DNA from: Uloborus plumipes
Taxonomy: Eukaryota; Arthropoda; Arachnida; Araneae; Uloboridae
Direction: 5' to 3'
DNA: 64,000 nucleotides
Assembly: GCA_038373865.1 (NCBI GenBank)
Contig: JAXGGA010002173.1
Location: forward strand, 1 to 64,000
The position numbers and the translations under genes are program-made. A model generated the notes under the pieces. That model saw only the letters and a program-made list of their open reading frames with translations. It was not told the DNA's origin and searched no databases. Every line of letters starts with the position of its first letter. Positions within the stretch are counted from its first letter, which is position 1. Below are positions 35,028 through 48,360 of the stretch, piece by piece.

Positions 35028-35719
35028 CAGTGGCGTAACTACTCGTTGGTTTCAGGGGGGATTATATTCTAAGTCGTCACGAGGTTTAAAAAACAGGCGG
35101 CGGGGGGGGGGGTGCAACCCCTTTTTACCCACACTTTGCATGTGTGTATGTGTGTATATATATATAATACGCACTTGAAAATGCGTACTTCCGAAGTTCG
35201 AAAAACCAGACAGCTTTTTAAAGAGTAAAGAAATATTACTGTAGAAAAATGTAAGGGGGGTCCGGGGGTTCGCCCCCGGAAAATTTCATAAATTGTACTT
35301 CTAAAAACTCCATTCTAGACTATCTTGGTGATGTTCGATCTCTTCCGTAGTCAGTAAAACACGATTGCCGGCCATTTTTAATAATGTGAAAAAAATGGTA
35401 GGATACAGAAATTCTTCCCAGCGATTTTTTCGAAATTTCAGTTCCAAAAATGCAATTTCAAACGAATTTCGATCGTAATGGGAGGTTTAGAGGCCTACCT
35501 CCGGAAATTTTTGACATTTATTTCCTAAAAAAGACAATCCTTAATGGTTCTGGGAAGGGGAGGGGGATGTCAAGGAAGTGTGTAACACAATGATATTCAC
35601 AGGAGAATCGTATTTTTTCATTCAAGGATTTTTTATTTTTTCATCTCATTTTTGCATTTTTGGACCAACGTTTCGGGGGGGGGGGTTGTCCTCAAAACAC
35701 CTCCATAGGTACGCCACTG
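35028..35719. mobile_element. hAT element, about 8-bp TSD
   Basis: 692 bp from CAGTGGCGTAACTACTCG to the inverted end GGTACGCCACTG. The flanks are CTAGGAGA and CTGGGAGA, a target duplication with one mismatch. The interior has G-runs (near 35101 and 35676) and no recognisable transposase. Confidence 0.8.
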
Positions 35720-36040
35720 CTGGGAGAGGGGTTCCCCAAACAAAAATTGTTTGCCGAATGAAATTCCAATTTTTCCCATTTAAATACTAGTAAACACACA
35801 TATACACGCATAGCATCTGATTAGAAGGAACAAGGGGCAACATGTAGAACGTGGTGGCGATGGAGCGCACGCAAAACATACATACGCACCTACACTCTCC
35901 CTCGCACATACGAACCGCTTACACACATACACACACAAGCCTATGCACACGAACATGTCGCAATTCGTCATTGCGAAAAACATAATTTGAATTAGAGATG
36001 TCAAAATTTAAATTCATTTTTTTTTCTCTTTTTCTTTCAA

Positions 36041-36550
36041 CCTATTAATGCCTAGCGTCCCTTTCTAGGGACGGTCCAAAAAAGGGTCTGAATTTCCCAA
36101 AAATGAACATTTGAACCAAATAATAGTGTTCAATTATTACCTTAGTATTATTTCTATTCGTTATTCACAGATTGCAGCACATAACCGTTGTAAAGTACGT
36201 TCTGTAGCACTTTTAATATGATCTTTATCAAAAATGACATCGTTCACAATCTCAAGAAAAAAAGCTAAGTTTTCAAAGTTATTCCCAGCTTCCCAGTTTA
36301 TGTTAATTGCTGATTTTATTTCTTCTGATAAACTGTTTTTTTAAACATTATATCTTCAGCAGAAAAAAATTTTAGTAAAAGAAGTATATACCCTCTGGGG
36401 TCTATCGTAACTTTTAAGGGACGATTTTTCTTCCCTTAATAAAAAAATTATTTTTTACCTGATATTTTTTTTATTATTTTTCCGGTCCTTAAACACTGCT
36501 TGTACCAGTATACAAAATATCATTGGAAAAGAATGTCAGGCATTAATGGG
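36041..36550. mobile_element. piggyBac-like non-autonomous element
   Basis: 510 bp with inverted ends CCTATTAATGCCTAGCGTCC (left) and, reverse-complemented, CCCATTAATGCCTGACATTC (right). TTAA follows the right end (36551-36554); the left flank is TCAA, one base off. Just inside the left TIR is GTCCCTTTCTAGGGAC, a palindrome placed as in the MITE at 19890. Non-coding. Confidence 0.65.
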
Positions 36551-36554
36551 TTAA

Positions 36555-38264
36555 TCTTCTATTACTCAAAAATATTGTCCCATGTACATAATTTCAATTT
36601 CCAAAACCAAAAATCATCCATACCAAACTTAGCGAGAGAAAGCTCCATTGGTACTAAATTATTAACATTTATGAAGATTAATACATTTAAAACGTACCAC
36701 CAAGTTCGTGATAGCGCCGCTTTCAGTGCGTTACTTTTCCGGATTTCCGCCATTTTTATTTTATTGGCGTTTTGTATTCCAGAACAATAACCGCAGCGGT
36801 ATCTGACGAATGCAACAAAAAAGAAACACAGAGGAAGAACCAAAACGAGTAAAAAAATGCAGCATTACGTGTAAAAACAAAATTACTTTTTTTCTTTCTT
36901 TTCATTTACCAGTTTCAAATTTCTTTTTGTGCTCTCCTCTTTCTTGCAGTTTATCCCATTTAGAGATTGATTGATTTTCAAAACGAACCATTGGTTTTTT
37001 CCTTTTTCTGGAGAAACATCAGAAGAAAATGCATCCATTCTGGTTTTTTTTTCTTTTGGTTTTTCTTTATATTTCTTCGTTTTCCATTATGGAACTCTTT
37101 CGTAGCTTTCTCTTTATTGGAAAAGTACACTTTCGATGTTAATGTATGGTACGAGAAAGCTCCCTATTCGAATATTTTTGATGTCAAAGAATAAATTAAT
37201 TAACTTTGATTATTTTTTGTATTTCGTATTGCCTTTGAAGTTTTCTGCGGCTTTTGTTTTGCTGATAATGATTTTCACGGAATTGGAGTTGCCACCGGTA
37301 TCAAATATCGTCATAAGATATTTTAAATAATTTATTTCAAGAAATTTTAATGCAACATTTTTTATCCTTCTGTTTACTTCGTGAATAATTATTATAATTT
37401 GTAATTATTTCAAATTAACATACATGAATGGCATGCACTATATATGTTGTTTTTCAACCTTTTTACACTTGCAGACTGACGACGAGCTTTTGAAAAAAAA
37501 AAGAAATGGCGGTGTAGTGTTGTTCTTCTATTTTCTTTTTTTATTCCTTCCATTTTTTATTACTTTTCTTTCTTTTATTTTACATTATTTCTTCTTTTGA
37601 TAAGTAAATGAATTTGGTTTACTTATTTATTTATTTATCAAATCACTTAATAGTCATTCATTAATTCATTCATTTACATTCCATCACTTACCAATTCACT
37701 TTTAATCATTCAACAACCTGTTTTCTTATTTAATCATTATTTCATTCACTCATTTATTCTTTCTCTTCTGTCAATATATTGATTTCTTATTTATTCCTTT
37801 GTTGTGTTTTATTATTCATTCATTTATTTGTTTAGTTATTCATTTATACGGTGACAAATATTTTTCATAATCAAATAGAAACAATTTCTGTTTTAAAACA
37901 TTTTAAATTTCACTTCATAAAGAAAAGGAAATCCACTGCCGCCACACCCCCTCCTTCTTTTTTTAAATTCATCTTATTTCATTTATTTATTTATTTCTAT
38001 TTTTATTTATTCATTATTTATTTATTGAACGTTCATATTTACCGCCAGAAATGAAAAATAATATTTTAATGTGAATTTTATTTTTAAATTCATTGTTCGT
38101 TCTTTATGTACTGTAATTTTGAAAAAAAAAAACATATTTTCATTAAAAGAAAAGATATTTAACCATTTCCCTTTGGCCTCATCTTCCCCTATTGCAATAA
38201 TAGAAATTGTAAAAGTCATATTAATAATGCTTTTCTGCGGCATTTTATTTCATTTATTTATTTA
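36555..38264. other. No recognised gene; T-rich and ATTT-repeat sequence
   Basis: Includes a T-rich block around 36880-37100 and degenerate TTTA/TTCA tetranucleotide repeats at 37610-38060. Open frames here are low-complexity. Confidence 0.45.
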
Positions 38265-38640
38265 CTAGTGGATATGCCCGGCGTCGCGCGGGCTAAAATG
38301 CAACATGCAAAATCCTGGAAGGTATTTTTTTTGTAACAACAATGAAATAGGTGAGCTAAATTGATAATTCGTTGTTAATCGTAATCTTTGTTGGAAAATA
38401 TATTCATATTTAAACGTGTTAAATTTAATCAATTTGTATTCTTAAAGGCTTATCTCTATTGCTCTATTCAAAATTGAAAGAAAATCGCCCTTTTGAGACA
38501 AAAAATTTGAATTTTGAACTTGTTGGATTTTTTTTCAAATTTCAAAACCCCGCCTATGAGAATTCTATTGCATCAAGGAACCGCCAAGTTTGATGAAAAT
38601 CCGACGAAAACTGGATTTGTATAAGGAACAAACAAACATA
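38265..38640 (-). mobile_element. Non-autonomous Helitron, copy B
   Basis: Homologous to 16465-16870. Minus-strand 3' end CTAG then T, preceded by a hairpin GCCCG/CGGGC. The 5' end runs into a (TA)n tract. No coding capacity. Confidence 0.8.
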
Positions 38641-38662
38641 TATATATATATATATATATATA
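38641..38662. repeat. (TA)n tract
   Basis: A short AT alternation between two Helitron copies; with 40403-40522 it forms a second TA tract interrupted by a Helitron. Confidence 0.9.
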
Positions 38663-40522
<1,860 letters not shown>

Positions 40523-40604
40523 GTACATACATTTGACTTTCACGTCTTTTTGAATGTCTGATCTTGTGTAAAAATAAATGTAATTTCTTTTCCCTCCCTG
40601 TTAG

Positions 40605-40738
40605 ACTCACCTGCACCGAGCCCTATTTCGTCAGCGAGCTGGCCTGGTGTCCAGAAGAGGATCTGGAAAACTCCCTCCCAGTGTGGCTCGAAGTTCGCAC
40701 CTTGGGAGAGCCCCTGCAAGGAGAAGGTGACTCAGCAG
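40605..40738 (+). CDS. C5orf22 (UPF0489) homologue, internal exon
   Basis: A 134-bp exon between a pyrimidine-rich acceptor (CCCTCCCTGTTAG) and the donor CAG/GTAAAC. It starts with the last base of a split codon and ends one base into the next. The 44 full codons include EPYFVSELAWCPEEDLEN and LPVWLEVRTL, which align with the human C5orf22 segment around YFLSDGLYVPEDQLEN. The family is conserved in animals and its biochemical role is unknown to me. Base composition is clearly richer in GC than the surroundings, as expected for coding sequence. Earlier exons with the N-terminal motifs were not found in the window. Confidence 0.88.
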
Positions 40739-41075
40739 GTAAACAGAAGTTTCCTTTTTCTTTCTAACTTCTTTTTTTTTTTTTATACGCTTTTATCAGT
40801 TTCACATGTGAGTCAATCCATGTCAAATCACCCAGGAAAACGGGATTTTGTAACCCATGTCCTCGGATTTTGATAAAACTTGGTGTATTTAATATTTTTA
40901 TGGTGGTAAGTAACCATATGAATTCTTTTGCCCATATGTGATCTGGTTTTTGTTTTACAGGCCGTCAAACTTTTCAAAAAATTGGATTTTCTGTTAACCG
41001 CTAAGCCTAATCTGCATGTATACGTATCTCTTAAGTAAATTGTGACGGGTGCAGAAATCTTTCAATATTTCCAAA

Positions 41076-42051
41076 AATTCTCAGATATGTTGCTGAAAGT
41101 ATAAGGATTTAATAAAAAAATACTTAAAATTTATATAATATAATTTTGTTTGAATAAAATTTGAATAAACTACGACAAGAATTTTTTTTCTTGTGCAAAA
41201 CATGAGTTTACTTAAGCGGCATTTCACGAAAAGGCGGAGGTCCTATTCAATAATGGAAGCATTCGAAATGAGCCTGAAGGTGTGTTCTATCATTGCAAAG
41301 AATAAAATTAGTGGTTTTTTTCGTTTTCTCGTTGCTGTTGCACAATATACACATTTCAGTATCAAAATATTTGAAAAAAAGTTCTAGTCATTTTCCTAAC
41401 CTAAATTTCACTGGAAAGCAAACATACCTTTATTTTTAAGTGTATTTACAGCCCTATTATGCTACTTAAAAATCATCTTAATCCCTTATTAAGCAGAAAG
41501 AAAAGTGAGAAATAATTTATGACTCCCAAATTAAGTTGTTAAGTTCAGAAAAATATCAGATGTAGAAAAAAGATGTGCAAAACATGAATTCACTTTAGTA
41601 GCTTTTTATGAAGAGGCGGGGGTCATATTCAATATTAGAAGCATTCGAAATAAACCTAAAAGTGTGTTCTATCATTGCAAAGAACAGAATTAGTGTCTTT
41701 TTTCGTTTTTTTTTGCTTTTGCACAATATATACATTTCAGTACCAACATTTTTGAAAAAAGTTCTAGTCCTTTCCTAACTTATTTTTCAATATTCTTTGT
41801 GTAAAAGAAGCATAGCTCATGCTTTTGTAGCATAAAAACGTATTATATTTATTTTTAATGATTTATAATTGTATTGAATGTGCGAAGAAGAGATAGGATA
41901 GCACAGTCTTTGAAGAAAAAATAACAATGAAAAATATGAGTTTCCGAATATTATCGGATTGTTTGTCTTTGAAGTGTTTGTATGATCCTGTTTTCATCAA
42001 ATTTAAGGAATATTCTGTTTGATATTTTAACGCTCGACCTTCCTTGCATTT
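41076..42051 (+). repeat. Giant inverted repeat, left arm
   Basis: 976 bp whose reverse complement is at 42580-43557 (978 bp), separated by 528 bp. Similarity is high throughout by eye. Each arm itself contains two imperfect direct copies of a block starting near TGCAAAACATGA (41185 and 41573). Matching 64-codon frames at 41193-41387 (+) and 43246-43440 (-) are mirror images and match no known family. It lies entirely inside the intron of the UPF0489 gene. Confidence 0.9.
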
Positions 42052-42579
42052 CCGACGTCAGACAGTACTTGTTGAAGTCACGTTATCATGAAATATTCAG
42101 AATACTTATTTTGTACATATTCAATCTCCTTTTGAAGAGAATAGTAACATCTTCCAGAATCTTATGTTACGGACCGTTTGACGTAGTTATTTCATCTAAC
42201 ATCTTACCATTTCTTGGTTATAGTAAAGATAATAGTCCTTTCTTAGGTAAAAGATAGTCTTGCTTCAAATCCAGCATAGTCACTTACTTGAAAATTTTCA
42301 ATTTTTTTCTTTTAAACTCCAATAGCAAGTGTCGAAAGCTGTATTTGCTCTTAACTGGATGCTGAAATTTCTAGTTTATTTTTATTGAATTATGTCTGTC
42401 CGGGGCTCTAGCTTTTTAATTATATCCTATTATTATTTATCAGCGCAAACCAACCTTCCTGATAAGCGAATCCAATGAAAAACAAACAAACCAAAATAGA
42501 AAATCCACTCACATTCTTTATCCCTCTTATCACTATGACCCATATTTTGATAAAATAAGAAGAGACCTGATACATGCGC

Positions 42580-43557
42580 AAATGCAAGGAAGGTTGAGCG
42601 TTAAAATATCAAACAGTATATTCCTTAAATTTGCTGAAAACAGGATCACACAAACACTTCCAAGACAAACAATCCGATAATATTTAGAAACTCAGATTTT
42701 TAATTATTATTTTTACTTTAAAGATTGTGCTATCCTATCTCTTCTTCGCACATTCAATGCAATTATAATTCATTAAAACTAAATATAATACGTTTTTATG
42801 CTACAAAAGCATGAACAATGCTTCTTTTATGCAAAAAATATTGAAAATTAAGTTAGGAAAATGACTAGAACTTTTTTCAAAAATGTTGGTACTGAAATGT
42901 GTATATTGTGCAATAGCAACGAGAAAACGAAAAAAAGCCACTAATTTTATTCTTTGCAATGATAGAACACACCTTTAGGTTTATTTCGAATGCTTTTATT
43001 ATTGAATATGACCTCCGCCTCTTCATAGAAAGCTACTAAAGTAAATTCATGTTTTGCACATCTTTTTTCTACATCTGATATTTTGCTGAACTTACCAACT
43101 GAATTTAAAGTCATAAATTATTTCTCACTTTTCTTTCTGCTTAATAAGGGATTAAGAGGATTTTTAAGTAGCATAATAGAACTGTAAATACACTTAAAAA
43201 TAAAGGTATGTTTGCTTTTCAGTGAAATTTAGGTTAGGAAAATGACTAGAACTTTTTTTCAAAAATTTTGATACTGAAATGTGTATATTGTGCAACAGCA
43301 AAAAGAAAACGAAAAAAACCACTAATTTTATTCTCTGCAATGATAGAACACACCTTCAGGCTCATTTCGAATGCTTCCATTATTGAATAGGACCTCCGCC
43401 TTTTCGTGAAATGCCGCTTAAGTAAACTCATGTTTTGCACAAGAAAAAAAATGCTCGTCGTAGTTTATTCAAATTTTATTCAAACAAAATTATATTATAT
43501 AAATTTCAAGTATTTTTTTATTAAATCCTCATACTTTCAGCAACATATCTGAGAATT
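42580..43557 (-). repeat. Giant inverted repeat, right arm
   Basis: Reverse complement of 41076-42051. Its inner end contains the CCTTCCTTGCATTTGCGCAT block (minus), copy 3 of the interspersed repeat at 985 and 31745. Transcribed in the host pre-mRNA, the two arms could form a stem of about 970 bp. Confidence 0.9.
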
Positions 43558-44361
43558 AATCTATAAAAAAATAATAGTTATAATTTAAAAAATGAATAAA
43601 TAATATTTTTAAAAAGTAATATTTAAAATAAATAAATAAATACTATTTTAAAAATAAATAAATATCATTTAAAAAATAAATAAAATAAAAAAGTGGGGTT
43701 AAAATAAAAAAATAGATAGCACAAAAGGGTTGAGAAAAATTTGGGGGGGGGGGGGGGGGGGGATGGGCACCCCTGGAGGATGCTTATATTTGTAGTGCAA
43801 TGCGAGAAGGTTTTAGGCTCTGATTACCCGTCGAACCATGCTCTCTCAGTGTAAATTAATAATTAAAATAATTAAATTTACAAACTAATTATCAGTCTGA
43901 ACTAGTGGCGCATTGAGGGGGTTAAGGATCAATCCCTCCCAGAACCATTGGATTCCGAATTCCATTACCGTAGCTTTTATACATACCAGGACTCTTACGG
44001 CCAGTCCCTCTCCAACTGCAGACGGTACATTCTGGGGCTGCGCTAGTGATCGGAACAAATTGACTCAATTCTTACATATATCTATACCTCAAATCCAGAC
44101 GAACTTAAGTCACATGAGTATGACTACTTTCCAGGAGAGCGTTAACATGTTTGTCCGATGCGTACAAACAAAGGAACTCGAGATCTTTTGATACTGGCAA
44201 ATAATTGTGAAGAAATTTATTTTATGGGTCATTCCATGTCAAGTGATCTAAAGTTTTTTTCCTTACATTTTTGCATTTCTTTGAAATTGGGCTCATCAAT
44301 TGTACCCTAGGAGATCAAAAGCCCAAATTTTTAAATTTTTATCTCTTTTATTTTGTTATTA
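43558..44361. other. Intron sequence; AT repeats and G-run
   Basis: AAATAAAT repeats at 43590-43690 and a run of about 20 G at 43742-43762. At 44225 the phrase GGGTCATTCCATGTCAAGTG begins a repeat; a related phrase lies at 40810 on the same strand. Sequence resuming at 46466 appears to be the other half of this repeat, split by the pogo element. Confidence 0.5.
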
Positions 44362-46465
44362 GGGGAAGACCGCCTATATTGGACCCCCTAAGAACAGGAG
44401 GCCTGTGTCGCTCAATGTGAAGCAAAACAGTAACACAAAATAGGGCATCGCAAGCTAAGTTTAATCAGGAACCGCCCTAGGAGCTTATATTTTCTAAAAA
44501 TATGGAAATTATTTTTTAAAAAAATATCTTACAAAAAGTTGCAAAAGTCCAATTTAGGAATATATGCGCCTATTTTGAACCATGCGGTTCCTAAATTGGA
44601 CCGTACCAGGAAATCATAGAATAATTTATATTTGAACTATACATCTTTTTTCCGGGATTTGCAATGGAGTTTCTTTTGCTTCGGTCTCATTTAGGCAGTG
44701 TTGATACACTCACCGATAGCATTTCATGCATTTAATCATGTTTTGCGCTTCATCTCTATGACAAATATTGCAATAACAATTGTTTTGTGCAGTTTCTTGC
44801 TTATTCTTGTGTGACTTTTTCTGTTCTATGTTTCTTTCATACGGCGTTAGAATGATTGCTGAGATAGCCTTCCTTTTTGTGTTTTCTATTTTTTAGGTAA
44901 ATTGGATATGTGAGCCTGGCCTTTACAAAATCATAGTTGAAGTTGACAATCATGCTTTGATGAGAACTATCCGCTGATTATGCAGAGCTTGTACTAATTT
45001 AAGTCGTAGCTAGTTCTTGTACATGGTGTACAACAGTACAACTTACACCGAACATGTAGCCTGCTTACTTTGAGTAGTTTTATCTGGACTACTTACCTCG
45101 AACTCTGCTCCAGCCAAGTCAATGCCGCTAAACACATGTCAATTAACAGGCCAAACTCCTGTTCTTTAAAATCAACTCACAACATTTACCATGGCCTTGA
45201 TTGAGGTTTACCCATAAAAGTTACCAAACAGTTCTTCTATTCGATATTGGGTAATGGATCTCATTGGATGTTCTCGCATCCATGTATCACACACTCAATT
45301 AAAATATGTAGACAGAGGCTGAAAAAAGATAACATCTTGCATGGTGTGCTTTAAGAGAAAGCATTATTATACCGCTCTTGTTAACCAAGTTTATTGCATC
45401 TACGCTCTTGGTTTAACGGTTTTGATGAAATATTGTATCAGTTGTGTGAGTTATCGTTTGTGATCCAACCTTTTTTTAGTCAAGCATATTACTCACCAGG
45501 GGGTGCTTTTACGATAAGTAAATACAACGTATTCTTTTGAAAATAAGCATGGGGAAGGAGGGAGGTGTAGCAATTCTGTTGCACATCATGCAGCAAATAG
45601 CAAGTGTGTTTCTAACACGTTCACCACACATTACTGCTCCAAACTGGTGTGTTACTTTTGTATGTCGATATATTTTGGGGCTTTTGGGCAGTGAAAAGAC
45701 CGGTTTCATCTACATTGAACATTTTAGTAGCATATTAATTGTTTCTTTTTAAAATCTTTTCGAGCAAATCGAAGAATTTCATTTTTTTCCTCGGTAAACC
45801 AGCATAAATTTTATTTAAATTAATAACTACGTTTAACAACCTGAAACTGCAACTTAATGGAAACAGAGAAGAAAAAAAAATATTTCAAGAATTTGCAGCT
45901 TCTAGAAAATGTGCTTGATAAAAAAAATGAATATCGTAAGTAGGTGTTTAAGTATGCTTAAAATAATCTTAACTACGCTATTAAATCAGATGAGTCAATT
46001 ATTTAATGTTACAATTAATGAAAAATCTTGCTTAAAATCATATTCTTAAATTGGACCACCGGTCCAATATAGGAAAATTTTTTCGGTCCAATAAAGGAAA
46101 ACATGCCATTTTTTATTCTTCAGCTTATTTCTCTGTCAAAAATTATCACAACCGCGCATGTAAATACATAGATGTGATCCTTATTGAACACAGATTATTA
46201 TGCTATAACAGCAGTTTACCTCAGCTTACAAGTTTTAGTACTATCTTACTAGGTACAAGTCCGCAAAATAAGATTTTACACGTTTTCAACATAAATCATG
46301 CCGTAACTCACGCTACACAGTTCGAAGACTGGTGAAACTTCATACACATTGATTTTATTCCTAAAACTTTATGTATCTACCGTTAAAGTTTAGCATAGAT
46401 CTCTGTACTAGATTTTAAGCCCGAGGTCCAATTTAAGCAGTAGTCCAATATAGGCGGTCTTCCCC
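44362..46465 (-). mobile_element. pogo-type DNA transposon, degenerate
   Basis: 2104 bp flanked by TA with perfect 23-bp TIRs starting GGGGAAGACCGCCTATATTG. The interior holds a broken DDE transposase on minus. TIRs are perfectly kept while the coding region is decayed. It lies in the UPF0489 intron and in another repeat. Confidence 0.85.
45400..45733 (-). pseudogene. pogo/Tigger-type transposase fragment
   Basis: Translation reads NVDETGLFTAQKPQNISTYK in one frame and, after a shift near 45660, FGAVMCGERVRNTLAICCMM and PPSFPMLIFKRIR, then KAPPGE with stops and GWITND. This matches the DDE_1 domain of pogo transposases from the first catalytic Asp onward. Frameshift and stops make it non-functional. 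The N-terminal CENP-B-like DNA-binding domain was not found. Confidence 0.8.
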
Positions 46466-47207
46466 TAATGAGACTTTGATTTTTGGAAAAACTCTCTTTT
46501 TTTCATGAATGCTTGAACATAAAATCGGCCATAACGCAGCACCAAATATCGATAGAGAAATTTTGTAAATGATATTTTAAAGTACGTTAGTTGCCGTTTA
46601 ATCTGATAGGCAACATGACTATTTTATAAAAAATTTATTTTTAAAAAATGAAATTAAAATTTAAAATTTAAATATCTCTGAAAACATAAAAGAAATTTGT
46701 TTCAAAAAATTCTCAAAAATTCTTGTGAATTTTACTTTTGTTTGGTACATGTTATGAGGAGCTCAGGCTGCTGGCGGCACAGGGACTCAAGCCACTTTGC
46801 TACAAATCTGTGAATTACTTACTAGTGAACGAACGTTGGCAACAGTACCAGACAGAGGTGTGTTACGTGTTGGCGGATAAAGAGAAGTGGAAAGTGTTGT
46901 GTCTTGTTAAATGCGTGTTGATTTTTTTATTGTACACGTTCTGAAGTTTGTGTTTGAAGTAATTGTTTTCAAATGATTGTACAGCTTATGTGTTTTTCGA
47001 AGATAGAATTGGGCTTAATTCTGACTTGGAGACGATGTTGGCCCGAGGTCAAATGTAGTTTACTCATGTATTACATACATACATAAGTACAAACACTAGG
47101 GTTGATTTGGTACCGGAATACCTTTCTGGTACTGCTTTTCTTGACTCTTCCACTGCTCCTTAAGTTTTCATTACTTGTCAGTGAACTTTGATTTTGTTCT
47201 TTGATAG
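46466..47207. other. End of the UPF0489 intron
   Basis: Repeat-derived sequence at 46466-46740, then mixed sequence. A 68-codon open frame at 46738-46944 is GC-richer than its surroundings but matches no UPF0489 segment, so it is not called an exon. Confidence 0.4.
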
Positions 47208-47395
47208 CTTCAAGCGCAGCTGAGGTTCTCAATCCAGATTTCAAGCAGAAGCTGGAAAGTGGTCCTTACGTCCTGGATATCGACCTGGACTTCTATTCCA
47301 CCCGAAATCCCTTCCTGAGCCTGTTCACAGACGAACAGTTCGGGATGCTGCGGGAACTGTACCACTACGAGCATCCGGAGCCTGTGACAAACGAG
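47208..47395 (+). CDS. C5orf22 (UPF0489) homologue, next exon
   Basis: 188 bp from the acceptor TTGATAG to the donor GAG/GTAAGG. It starts with two bases that complete the codon left open at 40738 and ends on a codon boundary. An alternative AG acceptor 12 bp downstream keeps the frame. It encodes YVLDIDLDFYSTRNPF, FTDEQFGMLRELYHYEHPEP and TNE, matching human C5orf22 around FVLDIDLDFFSVKNPF. The acidic DIDLD motif recalls metal-binding motifs of ureohydrolase-like folds (inference). The linker between the two exons' conserved blocks is much shorter than in human. Further 3' exons were not found. Confidence 0.92.
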
Positions 47396-47648
47396 GTAAG
47401 GGCCTTGGAACTTGTTTCTAAAGTTGTTTCAGAAGTTGTTTCTAAAAGCGGTACTTGTTTCTCAAGTAATAAACAAAAGTCGTTAGCTGATTAAGTCCTT
47501 AACAGTTTCATTTTTTTTCTGGACTTCGGTTCAAAACATGTCACATTTTTTATTGCAATATTTTGTTCATCTTACACTTAATCGCGTTTTTGAACCAATC
47601 AGAATTGAAAACACAACAGGCTGCAAACTCTCATATAATTTGCAGCTA

Positions 47649-47824
47649 CAGTCGACGCTCGATATAACGACCGTCTCCATCCTACAGAAAACGGTCTTTA
47701 TAACGACTGGTCGCTATAAGAGGTAGAACATAGAGTATATTGGGATATAGTTTGGGGTTTTCTCACCGGTTGTTATATTAGGATGGTCTTTATAACGTGT
47801 GGTCGTTATAACGAGCGTCGACTG
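47649..47824. mobile_element. pogo-like MITE
   Basis: 176 bp flanked by TA with TIRs CAGTCGACGCTCGATATAAC and, from the right, CAGTCGACGCTCGTTATAAC. Ends of this style are typical of pogo/Tigger elements. Non-coding. Confidence 0.85.
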
Positions 47825-47825
47825 T

Positions 47826-48360
47826 ATTGCCATTTGTACAAATAATTTGTTACTGAAAATAGAAATGATGCGGCAAAACTGAAAACGAAATAGAAATCAG
47901 ATCTCTCTTACGGCTTACAGTCAAAACAGTTAAGCCCCGAAAGCGATACCCGTATACGACGTATTGCCATATGTACAAATAATTTGTTACTAAAAATAGA
48001 AAAGATGCGGCGAAACTGAAAGCGAAATAGAAATCAGATTTCTCGTACGGCTTACGGACAAAACAGTTGAGGCACGAAAGCGATGCCGGTATACGGCGTA
48101 CGGGCAAAACATGGAACGAGTTAATTTTGTTGGGATCAGTCTACTAATATTTAAAACCAAGATATATGTAGTACATGGCAGCAGTAAGACATCTAAACCT
48201 GAAAATAACAGTAAAATATCCTACAGTTGCGTTGAGGCGAAGATATATTGTGTTCACTGTACAGAGTTGGAAATGAAATTAGTTAAAGGCACAGAGTTAA
48301 GGCCCGAAAGCGATGCCCGTATACGGCGTACGGGCAAAACATGGAACCGGCTAATTTTGT
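47826..48360 (+). repeat. Imperfect tandem repeat, about 137-bp unit
   Basis: Two adjacent copies (about 47826-47962 and 47963-48110) share ATTTGTACAAATAATTTGTTACT and CGAAATAGAAATCAGAT blocks. A partial third copy at 48300-48360 shares GCCCGAAAGCGATGCCCGTA. Confidence 0.75.

Noticed and set aside
41193..41387. 64-codon frame conserved in both arms of the giant inverted repeat
   Set aside because: Conservation is explained by the recent inverted duplication; no evidence of selection on protein.
46738..46944. Possible extra UPF0489 exon in the intron
   Set aside because: GC-richer and open, with a GT after CAGACAGAG, but the translation does not resemble any UPF0489 segment and no convincing phase-matched acceptor was seen.
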